From JAYYZW01 sp036339995 (GTDB taxonomy: Bacteria > Pseudomonadota > Gammaproteobacteria > Ga0077536): DNA of 26,392 nucleotides. Shown here in pieces: positions 1 to 7,153 of this stretch. Where the stretch lies: contig JAYYZW010000034.1 of NCBI GenBank assembly GCA_036339995.1, positions 1 to 26,392 of the forward strand, read 5' to 3'. The stretch's first letter is position 1. Each line of letters starts with the position of its first letter. Below the pieces are notes generated by a model. The model worked only from the letters and a program-made list of their open reading frames with translations, did no database searches and was not told where the DNA came from. The position numbers and the translations under genes are program-made.

Positions 1-389
1 TTTTTCCTGGTTGCCTTTTTCTTGGCTACCTTCTTTTTAGCCCGCCGTTTCTTAGTTGGCTTGTTTTTGGCAGCTTTGCGTCGAGTGGCCTTCTTTTTGG
101 CCGCCTTCTTCTTAGTTGCCTTTTTCCTGGTCACCTTCTTGCGCCGAGTCGCCTTCTTCTTGGCAGCTTTGCGCCTTGTTGCCTTCTTCCTTGTTGCCTT
201 CTTCCTTGTTGCCTTCTTCCTTGTTGCCTTCTTCCTTGTTGCCTTCTTCCTTGTTGCCTTCTTCCTCGTTGCTTTCTTCCTTGTTGCCTTCTTCTTGGCT
301 ACCTTCCTCTTCGCGGTTTTCTTTCTCCCCGCGGAGGCTTTTTTCCTCGTCGACTTCTTCTTTGCCGCCTTCTTTCTCGCTTTCGCCAT
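1..389 (-). CDS. Histone H1-like lysine/alanine-rich DNA-binding protein (partial, 3' end outside window)
   Basis: The minus strand reads from an ATG at 389 without a stop to the window edge. The protein is almost entirely Lys, Arg, Ala and Thr. It begins MAKARKKAAKKSTRKK and then repeats KKATR, with KKAA variants further on. This composition is that of bacterial histone H1-like / AlgP-type C-terminal tails, which bind DNA non-specifically and condense or regulate the nucleoid. There is no globular domain in the visible part. A purine-rich ribosome-binding stretch (AAAAGGGGG) lies about 10 bases before the ATG, and a good sigma-70-like promoter lies at 448-476. The plus strand of the same DNA is also open and would encode a Leu/Phe-rich peptide; that is a compositional artefact. 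The family assignment is solid as a compositional class, but the exact gene name is not. Confidence 0.8.
   Translation of the reverse strand, partial: MAKARKKAAKKKSTRKKASAGRKKTAKRKVAKKKATRKKATRKKATRKKATRKKATRKKATRKKATRKKATRRKAAKKKATRRKKVTRKKATKKKAAKKKATRRKAAKNKPTKKRRAKKKVAKKKATRK
181..300. repeat. 15-bp tandem repeat inside the histone-like gene
   Basis: Eight head-to-tail 15-bp units (plus-strand unit GCCTTCTTCCTTGTT) run from 181 to 300. The first five (181-255) are identical and the last three carry one to a few substitutions. On the coding (minus) strand each unit encodes KKATR, so gain or loss of units keeps the reading frame. Less regular related units continue on both sides. Confidence 0.9.
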
Positions 390-447
390 AGTTAAGGCCC
401 CCTTTTCATCGTACGATTGAAATTAATAACGCAACACCACAGTGGCT

Positions 448-476
448 TATATACATCACAACTCAAAAAACTGCAA
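448..476 (-). promoter_or_regulatory. Sigma-70-like promoter for the histone-like gene
   Basis: On the minus strand a TTGCAG -35 box (471-476) and a TATATA -10 box (448-453) are separated by 17 bases. They lie about 60 bases upstream of the ATG at 389, and the surrounding DNA is AT-rich. The call rests on the sequence match only. Confidence 0.55.
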
Positions 477-571
477 TCAAATCACGGTAATTTTTTGCAC
501 TCAATCCAGATTTGTTGTTGGATTCGCAACACTTCGCACATAAGAACTTCATCGACGCTTTCCTCAAGAAC

Positions 572-1237
572 TTAAATCGGCGCGCCTATGTCTTCCAAAG
601 CAGTAAATATTCGATCGCAAATCGCAGCTACTTCACCCACACCGTCAACATGCATATAGCCCGGCGCAGTGCCGCCCGCGACCGCCTGGGAATAGAACGT
701 CACGAGCGGCTGTGTCTGTTCATGATAAATGGCGAGGCGACGACGCACGGTTTCCTCCTGGTCGTCGTCACGTTGCACGAGCACTTCACCGGTAAGGTCA
801 TCTTGACCCGCAATTTTTGGCGGATTGAACTTCACATGATAGGTGCGACCGGATGCCGGATGGACCCTCCGGCCGGACATGCGTCGTATGATTTCCTCAT
901 CTTCAACTGCTATTTCAATGACTAGATCAATTTCGATACCGGCGTCGCGAAGTCCCTCGGCCTGCCGAATAGTGCGCGGAAATCCGTCGAGCAGAAATCC
1001 GTTCCCGCAATCTGCCTTTTTGACCCGTTCTTCGACAAGCCCGAGGATGATGTCGTCGGACACCAAGCTACCAGAATCCATCACTTTCTTCGCCTTCCTG
1101 CCCAGCGGCGTACCCGCCTTGATCGCCGCGCGCAGCATGTCCCCGGTGGAAATCTTCGGTATGCCGAGCCGGGCGCAAAGGAAATCTCCCTGCGTTCCCT
1201 TGCCCGCGCCGGGGCCCCCTAACAATATGATCCGCAC
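572..1237 (-). CDS. adk: Adenylate kinase
   Basis: Catalyses ATP + AMP = 2 ADP in the cytoplasm and balances adenine nucleotides. The 221-residue protein has the usual length of long-form bacterial Adk. It has the P-loop GGPGAGKGT (residues 7-15), STGDML (AMP site), DGFPRT (84-89) and a LID region starting GRRVHPASGRTYH near 122. The LID lacks the Cys quartet of zinc-containing forms, as is normal in Gram-negatives. The start codon is GTG (1235-1237 on the plus strand reads CAC), with a GGAG ribosome site 7 bases before it. The gene stands alone, with a short AT-rich gap to the histone-like gene downstream and a small inverted-repeat element upstream. Confidence 0.96.
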   Translation of the reverse strand: MRIILLGGPGAGKGTQGDFLCARLGIPKISTGDMLRAAIKAGTPLGRKAKKVMDSGSLVSDDIILGLVEERVKKADCGNGFLLDGFPRTIRQAEGLRDAGIEIDLVIEIAVEDEEIIRRMSGRRVHPASGRTYHVKFNPPKIAGQDDLTGEVLVQRDDDQEETVRRRLAIYHEQTQPLVTFYSQAVAGGTAPGYMHVDGVGEVAAICDRIFTALEDIGAPI

Positions 1238-1344
1238 TGTTGTTCTCCGGTTACCATACGCGGGCGGGCCAATCGGGACCGCTCCTCATTCGCAACGATC
1301 GTTCGGTGGTGCGTCCAAGCACAGAACATCGAAATGATTCCATT

Positions 1345-1480
1345 TAGAACCTATCTCAAAATTATTCACATGCGCGCCGGTAGCTATTTTTGTGCAGTTT
1401 AATGCGCGAGGAGTGCGGCAAAGCATAAGCTAAATAAACGACGGGCAACGCGCATATAGTTAATTTTGAGATAGGTTCTA
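1345..1480. mobile_element. 136-bp MITE-like element with 20-bp perfect terminal inverted repeats
   Basis: The left end TAGAACCTATCTCAAAATTA (1345-1364) is the exact reverse complement of the right end (1461-1480). The 96-bp interior has no open reading frame of note. Both ends finish in TA, so a TA target duplication around a GAACC...GGTTC element is possible, but no longer duplication is visible. It sits between adk and the Mth938-like gene, which point away from each other, so it could carry or displace their promoters. No transposase is encoded in the window. A shorter sequence resembling its left end is at 4575-4607. Confidence 0.75.
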
Positions 1481-1532
1481 GTTAAACTCGTGCACAATCA
1501 CTCAAGGTGAACGACTTCCCGGCAACTAATCA

Positions 1533-1904
1533 ATGAAATTCAATCTAGAAGACAGTCCCGGTTCGTTCCGCATCTCGGCTTACGCACCGGGATGGATTCG
1601 CGTACGCAATACACTCATTGAGTCACCGTGCGTAATCACGCCGACAGCCATATATGAAGACTTGCTGCCAGCGACTCTTGAAGCCATAAATGTTTCTCAC
1701 TTCGATAGCCTTCTCGATCTGGCACCGGAGATTGTCATCATGGGTACTGGTAAGCAACAGGTGTTTATCGACTACAACTTCGTCCAAATACTCGGGCGAC
1801 AAAATGTCGGTCTTGAATTCATGGACACCGGTGCTGCGTGCCGTTCGTTCAATATCCTGATTTCGGAAGGACGCGCGATCATAGCGGCCCTATTCATGAT
1901 TTGA
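1533..1904 (+). CDS. Mth938-like (DUF498 / NDUFAF3-type) domain protein
   Basis: A 123-residue protein made of a single Mth938-like domain. Recognisable segments are the N-terminal YAPGWIRVRN, then a PEIVIMGTGKQ strand-turn about two thirds in, and the C-terminal GLEFMDTGAACRSFNILISEGR. This fold is found in small bacterial proteins of unknown function and in the mitochondrial complex I assembly factor NDUFAF3. No enzymatic role is established for the bacterial form. Length and motif order match the family. It is convergent with rpoS, with only 27 bases between the ends. The upstream gap holds the 136-bp inverted-repeat element, ending about 50 bases before the start codon. Confidence 0.85.
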   Translation: MKFNLEDSPGSFRISAYAPGWIRVRNTLIESPCVITPTAIYEDLLPATLEAINVSHFDSLLDLAPEIVIMGTGKQQVFIDYNFVQILGRQNVGLEFMDTGAACRSFNILISEGRAIIAALFMI

Positions 1905-1931
1905 CTATGTGGAGCGCAGTTGGTCAGCTTC

Positions 1932-3008
1932 TCATACCTCTGCAAACAGCGCGTCGACGGAGAATCCCTCGCGCTCAAGTATCTGGCGCAACCGCTTGAG
2001 GGCCTCGATTTGAATCTGCCTGACCCGCTCGCGCGTGACGCCGATTTCGTTGCCAACTTCTTCGAGCGTGCCGATTTCGCGGCCAGAAAGCCCGAAACGA
2101 CGTTCGACCACTGCGCGCTGTTTTTCGTTGAGTTGCGCCAACCATATGTCGATATGCCGCTGCACGTCATCGTTTTGCAGGATGGTGGCAGGGTCCGGGT
2201 TCTGTTCGTCAGGTATCGTGTCGAGTAGAGAACGGTCCGAATCGCGTTCGGCGGGCACATCCACCGACGCGATCCTCTCGTTCAGCCCCAGCATGCGTTT
2301 GACGTCCTCGATCGGGCGATCGAGCATGTTCGCAACGTCCCCGGGATTCGGTTCTCGATCGAGCTTCTGAGCCAACTGCCGCGCTGCACGCAGGTAGATA
2401 TTGATTTCCTTGATGACGTGTATGGGCAACCTTATAGTTCGGGTCTGATTCATCAGCGCCCGCTCGATCGTTTGCCGGATCCACCAGGTTGCGTAGGTCG
2501 AAAAACGAAAACCGAGTTCCGGATCGAACTTCTCTACCGCACGAATCAACCCGAGGTTGCCCTCTTCGATGAGATCCAATAGCGCGAGGCCGCGATTCAT
2601 GTAGCGTCGAGCGATCTTGACCACCAAACGGAGATTGCTCTCGATCATGCGCTTACGGGCAGCTTCGTTACCCTTCAGGGAGAGCCTGGAATACTTGACT
2701 TCTTCTGCCACCGTCAGCAGTGGCGAGAACCCGACCTCATTGAGATAGAGGCGCGTCGCATCCGTGTCGCCCTGAGAGACTTCGCCGGCCCCATATTTAG
2801 GGGTATCGGTTTCATCTGCGGTGCTGGCAGGCGCACCCGAATCCGCATCACCCGTGTCTTCGAGTCGGCTTTCGGACTCGGTCAAATTGTCGACGAGTTC
2901 AGTGTCTTTGGTTTTGGTTTTGGTTTTGGCCTTACCCGCGCCATCCGCCCGTGAGCGGCGCCCGCTATTTGCGCCCGATTCTTTATCCTTAATGCGCGGG
3001 CCCGCCAT
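1932..3008 (-). CDS. rpoS: RNA polymerase sigma factor RpoS (sigma-38)
   Basis: Stationary-phase / general-stress sigma factor of the sigma-70 family. Region 1.2 begins near residue 84 (DATRLYLNEVGFSPLL). Region 2 contains RMIESNLRLVVKIARRY and GLIRAVEKFDPELGFRFSTYATWWIRQTIERA. Region 3 follows (RTIRLPIHVIKE). Region 4.2 carries the helix-turn-helix LEEVGNEIGVTRERVRQIQ. At 358 residues it is longer than the roughly 330 of E. coli RpoS because of a charged N-terminal tail rich in Lys, Thr and Asp, part of it coded by a hexanucleotide repeat. It starts 15 bases after the end of nlpD, the usual arrangement, in which the main rpoS promoter often lies inside nlpD. It has no region 1.1 of the RpoD type. 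Confidence 0.96.
   Translation of the reverse strand: MAGPRIKDKESGANSGRRSRADGAGKAKTKTKTKDTELVDNLTESESRLEDTGDADSGAPASTADETDTPKYGAGEVSQGDTDATRLYLNEVGFSPLLTVAEEVKYSRLSLKGNEAARKRMIESNLRLVVKIARRYMNRGLALLDLIEEGNLGLIRAVEKFDPELGFRFSTYATWWIRQTIERALMNQTRTIRLPIHVIKEINIYLRAARQLAQKLDREPNPGDVANMLDRPIEDVKRMLGLNERIASVDVPAERDSDRSLLDTIPDEQNPDPATILQNDDVQRHIDIWLAQLNEKQRAVVERRFGLSGREIGTLEEVGNEIGVTRERVRQIQIEALKRLRQILEREGFSVDALFAEV
2907..2929. repeat. Hexanucleotide repeat within the rpoS N-terminus
   Basis: Plus-strand GGTTTT is repeated about three and a half times, coding the KTKTKTK stretch near residues 28-34 of RpoS on the minus strand. Six-base units keep frame. The repeat lies in the variable N-terminal tail, before conserved region 1.2. 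Confidence 0.7.
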
Positions 3009-3023
3009 TGGTATCCCGGAGTG

Positions 3024-3821
3024 TTATCTTTTCGGCAGATACTTCAGTGGATCGACCGCCTTGCCGTTTCTTCGAATCTCAAAATGCAACATCACGTCCT
3101 TGGCATCCGTATCGCCCATACGGGCGATCATTTCGCCGGCATTTACGCGCCGCCCTTCTGGAACCAAGCACATATCGTTATGCGCGTACGCGCTGAGAAA
3201 CGTATCGTTGTGCTTAATGATAATAAGCTCTCCGTAGCCTCGCAGTCCACTTCCGCTGTATACGACCGTACCCGGCGCGGCGGCTGTGACAGCCTGGCCT
3301 TTTGCACCATGTATTTCGATGCCTTTGGAGCCCGATACCGTTGTGGCGTGTCTCGTTTTCCCCTGCGTCGGCCAAACCCAACTAACCGGCGGCGATGGGA
3401 GGATTCTTTTTGCGCTTTTCGCGTCAGCTGAAACCGCCTTATTTTCAGTGGATTTTTTCGATGAGGTCGGTTTCGATGAAGCGGCGGGGCTGGGCGGCGC
3501 CCGAAGGCGCAGTTTCTGTCCGATAAAGATCAGATCCGGGTTACTCAATTCATTCCATTTCACGAGATCACGATAATCGATACGGTATCGCCACGCGACG
3601 GCGTGCAAGGTGTCGCCTTTCGTAACGATGTAGATAGCGGGCCGCAGAGCAGAAAGCTTCGACCTACGAGGCCCCGGCGTCGATTTCGTAATGCGCTGAG
3701 TTCGCTCGGCCGTTAGCGTTTTGTGTTCGATCGGGGCATAGCTCGTACGGGCGCATCCAAAAGCCAGCGCAATGACGAGGCTGTAAAGAAATAGAAATGC
3801 CCGGCGAGGTCTGAACCCCAT
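3024..3821 (-). CDS. nlpD: NlpD-type lipoprotein, LysM + LytM (M23) domain
   Basis: Outer-membrane lipoprotein that in enterobacteria activates the amidase AmiC for septal peptidoglycan splitting. The 265-residue protein has an N-terminal signal ending in a lipobox-like LAFGC (Cys near 23). A LysM domain follows (about 62-109, YIVTKGDTLHAVAWRYRIDYRDL), then a low-complexity Ser/Lys/Pro linker, and a C-terminal M23 domain (about 165-262). The M23 metal ligands are degenerate: GIEIHG stands where active enzymes have HxGxD, and VMLHFEI stands for HxH, as in non-catalytic NlpD activators. The start is 6 bases after the pcm stop. The lipobox has Phe at -2, which is unusual. Confidence 0.92.
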   Translation of the reverse strand: MGFRPRRAFLFLYSLVIALAFGCARTSYAPIEHKTLTAERTQRITKSTPGPRRSKLSALRPAIYIVTKGDTLHAVAWRYRIDYRDLVKWNELSNPDLIFIGQKLRLRAPPSPAASSKPTSSKKSTENKAVSADAKSAKRILPSPPVSWVWPTQGKTRHATTVSGSKGIEIHGAKGQAVTAAAPGTVVYSGSGLRGYGELIIIKHNDTFLSAYAHNDMCLVPEGRRVNAGEMIARMGDTDAKDVMLHFEIRRNGKAVDPLKYLPKR

Positions 3822-3827
3822 AAACCG

Positions 3828-4484
3828 TTAACTCACACCTTCGAGTAGTGGAACAAAGCTTACCTGTTCCAGTATCTCTTCATCGATACCCCCGTTGTTT
3901 TTCGTATAAAGACGAAGATCCTGAAAACCGGCGCGTCCTATCGGGATGATGAGCCGTCCGCCTGGCGCCAACTGATCGAACAACTGCTCGGGCACTCCGA
4001 CAGGAGCAGCGGCGACCAGAATTCCGTCGAATGGCCCGTTCGTGGGCCATCCCCGGTAGCCATCACCGTGGCGTACACGCACGTTCGATATGCGAAGTTC
4101 GTGCAGCCGTGTTCTGAGCCGATTGGCCAGGGCTTCGATACGCTCGATCGCGAATACGCGGTTCGCCAGATGGGCAAGGATTGCGCTTTGATAACCGCAG
4201 CCAGCACCAATTTCGAGTACTTTATCGCATGTCCCCGTAGCATAGAGTGCCTGCGTCATCGCAGCAACGATGTACGGCTGCGAGATCGTTTGTCCGTAGC
4301 CTATCGGCAGCGCTGTGTTCTCGTAAGCACGGCTGGCAAGCGCCTCATCGACAAACAGATGCCGAGGCGTCGTGCGCATGATTTCTAGTACGGCCTCGTC
4401 GCTGATCCCCATGCTTCTCAACTGTTCGACCAGCCGGTTGCGGGCTCTTTGCGAGGTCATGCCTATCCCACGCGGATCAGCCAC
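3828..4484 (-). CDS. pcm: Protein-L-isoaspartate O-methyltransferase
   Basis: Uses S-adenosylmethionine to methylate L-isoaspartyl residues and so starts repair of aged proteins. At 218 residues it matches the family. Diagnostic stretches are TPRHLFVDEALASRAYENTALPIGYGQTIS in two parts, the SAM loop VLEIGAGCGYQSA, and PGGRLIIPIG near the C-terminus. The start taken is the GTG at 4484 (ADPRGIGMTSQRAR). An ATG at 4460 gives MTSQRAR, which aligns with the annotated start of several homologues, so either is possible. The next gene, nlpD, follows after 6 bases. The partner usually found upstream, surE, is not there; argF is. Confidence 0.94.
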   Translation of the reverse strand: MADPRGIGMTSQRARNRLVEQLRSMGISDEAVLEIMRTTPRHLFVDEALASRAYENTALPIGYGQTISQPYIVAAMTQALYATGTCDKVLEIGAGCGYQSAILAHLANRVFAIERIEALANRLRTRLHELRISNVRVRHGDGYRGWPTNGPFDGILVAAAPVGVPEQLFDQLAPGGRLIIPIGRAGFQDLRLYTKNNGGIDEEILEQVSFVPLLEGVS

Positions 4485-4542
4485 TCGCTTCTACACCCTC
4501 TGGATACGGGTTACACATTGCCCACCCAGTGCGCGGGCATAT

Positions 4543-4563
4543 CGAATTCTGCCCCAGAATTCG
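4543..4563. promoter_or_regulatory. 9-bp perfect inverted repeat between argF and pcm
   Basis: CGAATTCTG, 3 bases, then CAGAATTCG. This forms a dyad 45 bases after the argF stop and about 60 bases before the pcm start. No T-run follows on either strand, so it is not a textbook terminator. It could be a binding site for a dimeric regulator or an RNA processing hairpin. Confidence 0.4.
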
Positions 4564-4574
4564 CAACGGATATT

Positions 4575-4607
4575 CAGAACCTATCGCGAAGTTATGCGGA
4601 TGCACGT
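4575..4607. mobile_element. Possible remnant of the 136-bp inverted-repeat element (one end only)
   Basis: The sequence from AGAACCTATC at 4576 to the argF stop codon matches the left end of the element at 1345 at roughly three quarters of positions. It includes the shared AGAACCTATC and then CxAAxTTAT and ATGCxCG. No matching right end was found next to it, so it would be a solo or eroded copy abutting argF. The match is by eye and short. Confidence 0.4.
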
Positions 4608-5516
4608 TCAAGTGGTATTCAGCAGAAATTCGAGCAGCGCTTTTTGCGCGTGAAGCCTGTTGCCCGCCTCATCCCACACTACGCTGTCGGGGTGGTCGAT
4701 CACTTCAGCCGTTACTTCCTCGCCGCGGTGGGCGGGTAAACAATGCATGAACAAGGCGTCCGGGGCTGCTAGCGACATGAGTCCGGCGGTAACCTGGAAC
4801 GGTTGAAATACTTCTTTACGCGCTTCGCTCTCTTTCTCCTGCCCCATGCTGGCCCACACATCGGTAACTACCAGATGCGCATCCCTCACCGCCTGCTTTG
4901 CATCGTGCATGAATTCGACTGGGGCATTTTCGGACAACGCGTCTCGTCCGCTCGGCGCGAAGCCCTCCGGTGTCGCCACCCTGAGATCGAAATCCATAAG
5001 GTTCGCGGCGTTGATGTAGGAATTGCACATGTTATTCCCATCGCCTATCCAGGCGACTTTGCGCCGCTGAATATCCCCACGATGTTCATGATAAGTCATC
5101 AGGTCGGCGAGTACCTGGCAGGGATGCAGACTGTTGGTCAGGCCATTGATAACCGGCACGCTCGAATGTGCCGCGATGCGCTCGACGATTTCATGTTCGT
5201 AGGTTCGAACCATAATGGCATCCGACATTTCCGCGAGGACACGCGCAGTGTCCTCTGGCGGTTCACCGCGGCCGACCTGTGATTCCCTGGTCGAGAGGAA
5301 AATTGCCTTTCCGCCACCCTCTGCCATCACCGCCTCGAAAGATACGCGAGTACGGGTCGAAGACTTTTCGAAGATCATCGCGAGCACGCGGCGTTCGAAC
5401 AGCAGCGGCCGGCGTCCTTCGCCGCGCCAGCGCTTGAGTTCTACCGCTCGTTTGAGCAGATGCAGGACTTCCTGTCGGTCGAGATCCAATAACGATAGGA
5501 AATGACGCACTGACAT
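4608..5516 (-). CDS. argF: Ornithine carbamoyltransferase
   Basis: Makes citrulline from ornithine and carbamoyl phosphate in arginine synthesis; trimeric and cytoplasmic. The 302 residues contain the carbamoyl-phosphate loop FEKSSTRTRVSFE (about 49-61), HPCQ in the middle, and the ornithine-side HCLPAHRGEEV near the C-terminus. All are intact and the length is typical. The gene follows argD with a 14-base gap, so the two are almost certainly co-transcribed. The downstream end abuts a possible mobile-element remnant, and the stop codon lies at its border. Confidence 0.96.
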   Translation of the reverse strand: MSVRHFLSLLDLDRQEVLHLLKRAVELKRWRGEGRRPLLFERRVLAMIFEKSSTRTRVSFEAVMAEGGGKAIFLSTRESQVGRGEPPEDTARVLAEMSDAIMVRTYEHEIVERIAAHSSVPVINGLTNSLHPCQVLADLMTYHEHRGDIQRRKVAWIGDGNNMCNSYINAANLMDFDLRVATPEGFAPSGRDALSENAPVEFMHDAKQAVRDAHLVVTDVWASMGQEKESEARKEVFQPFQVTAGLMSLAAPDALFMHCLPAHRGEEVTAEVIDHPDSVVWDEAGNRLHAQKALLEFLLNTT

Positions 5517-5530
5517 CGCGAATCACCAGA

Positions 5531-6721
5531 TCACGATGGTGTATCGATAAAGTTACTCACCAGTCGCACCACCTGCGACACGACTTTGCGCGCTTCTTCG
5601 TTGCTCATGATCAAGGGCGGCAGTATTCGGACCACACTATCTGCAGTAACGTTCAGTAAAAGACCGTCGTCAAGCGCAAGCTTGACAAGGTCCGCGCACG
5701 GGCGGTCTAGTTCGATACCGAGAATGAGGCCGTGACCGCGAATACTCTTAACCGCCGGATTGCTGTCCAAGGCATCGCCAAATCCGTCCCGCATCATCCG
5801 CCCCAGTTCGGCCGCCCGGACAACCAATCCATCGCGTTCGATCACCTTGATCACTGCGAGTGCGGCGCTCGCCGCGAGCGGATTGCCGCCGAAGGTCGAT
5901 CCATGTGTGCCCGGCTGTAGGACGTCCGCCGCAGCGCCCGCAGCGATACAGGCACCGATGGGAACCCCGTTCCCAAGGGCCTTGGCTAAGGTAATCACGT
6001 CGGGCGTGATGCCTTCGTGCTGAAAGCCAAACCAGCGGCCGGTGCGCCCCATGCCGGACTGCACCTCGTCTATCATCAACAGCAATCCGCGGTCGTCGCA
6101 CAGCTTGCGCAATGCCGACAGGTACCGCGCTTTTGGAACGACGATGCCGCCTTCACCCTGAATGGGTTCGACGAGTACAGCGACGACGTCAAGCGTGCCC
6201 GCAGCTTCATCAACGGCATCGACGTCGTCGAAGGGAACGTGTACGAACCCGTCTACCAATGGTTGAAATCCCGCGTGGACCTTCGGGTTGCCGGTAGCGC
6301 TCAAGGTCGCCATGGTGCGGCCGTGGAAGCTGCCGTCCATCACGATCACCACCGGCCGGTCGATGCCTTTTTCGTGCCCGAACTTACGCGCAATCTTGAT
6401 CGCGGCTTCGTTCGCTTCGGCGCCGGAATTGCAAAAGAAAACACGCTCCATGTCTGCTAGCGTGGTGAGTTTGTGCGCGAGGTCTTCCTGCAGCTCTATA
6501 CGATAAAGATTGGAAGTGTGCAGCAGTCGTTGCGCCTGCGCCGCGATCGCGGCTGCCACGTCCGGATGGGCGTGACCCAATCCACACACCGCAATCCCGC
6601 TCAAGGCATCGAAGTATTCCTTACCGTCGGTATCCCATAAATACGGCCCGCGACCATGGGTAAAACTCACGTCGAGCCGTCCGTATGTTGCCATCAATGC
6701 CGAATCCCGAGTTGCATTCAT
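5531..6721 (-). CDS. argD: Acetylornithine aminotransferase (class III PLP enzyme)
   Basis: PLP-dependent transaminase that converts N-acetylglutamate semialdehyde to N-acetylornithine (many members also act on succinyl-diaminopimelate). The 396-residue length is typical. Motifs are CNSGAEANEAAIK, SFHGRT, the LIDEVQSGMGRTG block with the cofactor Asp, and TLAKALGNGVPIGA with the PLP lysine. It begins with ATG at 6721 after a weak GGAA ribosome site. It is the first gene of the run argD-argF-pcm-nlpD-rpoS. A strong hairpin lies about 35-55 bases before the start and may attenuate transcription. Confidence 0.95.
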   Translation of the reverse strand: MNATRDSALMATYGRLDVSFTHGRGPYLWDTDGKEYFDALSGIAVCGLGHAHPDVAAAIAAQAQRLLHTSNLYRIELQEDLAHKLTTLADMERVFFCNSGAEANEAAIKIARKFGHEKGIDRPVVIVMDGSFHGRTMATLSATGNPKVHAGFQPLVDGFVHVPFDDVDAVDEAAGTLDVVAVLVEPIQGEGGIVVPKARYLSALRKLCDDRGLLLMIDEVQSGMGRTGRWFGFQHEGITPDVITLAKALGNGVPIGACIAAGAAADVLQPGTHGSTFGGNPLAASAALAVIKVIERDGLVVRAAELGRMMRDGFGDALDSNPAVKSIRGHGLILGIELDRPCADLVKLALDDGLLLNVTADSVVRILPPLIMSNEEARKVVSQVVRLVSNFIDTPS

Positions 6722-6756
6722 AGTGTCGTTCCAATCGTGCGTTTCACAAAAGCGAA

Positions 6757-6776
6757 GCCCGACCGTAGGGTCGGGC
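6757..6776 (-). terminator. Strong hairpin upstream of argD: attenuator or terminator on the minus strand
   Basis: GCCCGACC, a 4-base loop, GGTCGGGC: an 8-bp perfect GC-rich stem. On the minus strand it is followed by TTCGCTTTTG, a weak U-rich tract. It sits in the argD leader, so it would act as a leader attenuator. Alternatively it ends a short minus-strand transcript from the gene-free region 6780-7150. On the plus strand no T-run follows. Confidence 0.45.
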
Positions 6777-7153
6777 GTCAGCCTCTGCCGGCAAAGCTAA
6801 TCTCGTTATCGAGCCCAGCCGAACGGCAGGTCCATCGCGCCCGCGCTTCGGATGGGCGAGACGTATTCTAGTTTGATCCATTTTCCGCAAGAGCTCGCTA
6901 TGATGCAACTCCTGACTGCGGGAAAATCCAATGGAAACGGTACGATAGGATGCGTTCAACCGCACTTTAACCAACCTGCGCCGGTTGGCGCCGCTTGCCT
7001 TTCGGCGACGGCCTGCTGGGGGACAGCTCGCGCCACGCGGAACGCTCGCAGCGCTTCGGGCGATCCTGTAAGGCAAGCAGCTATACTAAATTCGAACGCG
7101 AGCAATTAGACTGCGTTTGTTGAACCCGGTTCTTTCCCAGACGAGGCCCCCGC
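6777..7153. other. Gene-free structured region between argD and grxD
   Basis: This stretch has no convincing gene on either strand. It holds a perfect 6-bp hairpin CCAACC/GGTTGG (6971-6988). It also holds a 9-bp perfect pair GCTTGCCTT / AAGGCAAGC (6993-7001 with 7070-7078) enclosing a GC-rich interior, and an imperfect ATTTTCC / GGGAAAAT pair around 6880-6930. The layout could be an unrecognised structured RNA or a long 5' leader. I could not match it to 6S, tmRNA, RNase P or SRP RNA. TATACT at 7082-7087 is a possible -10 box for grxD, with no clear -35. Confidence 0.35.

Noticed and set aside
181..300. CRISPR-like regular repeat
   Set aside because: Units are only 15 bp, with no spacers between them, and lie inside a coding frame.
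22..420. 132-codon plus-strand frame rich in Leu/Phe/Ala opposite the histone-like gene
   Set aside because: It is the complement of Lys/Arg/Ala/Thr codon repeats; a low-complexity artefact with no ribosome site, while the minus-strand protein has a promoter and a recognised composition.
6744..7076. 110-codon minus-strand frame upstream of argD
   Set aside because: Low-quality composition, crosses the hairpins, no family resemblance; treated as non-coding.
6777..7153. 6S, tmRNA, RNase P or SRP RNA gene
   Set aside because: Hairpins are present, but none of the conserved sequence signatures of these RNAs could be found on either strand.
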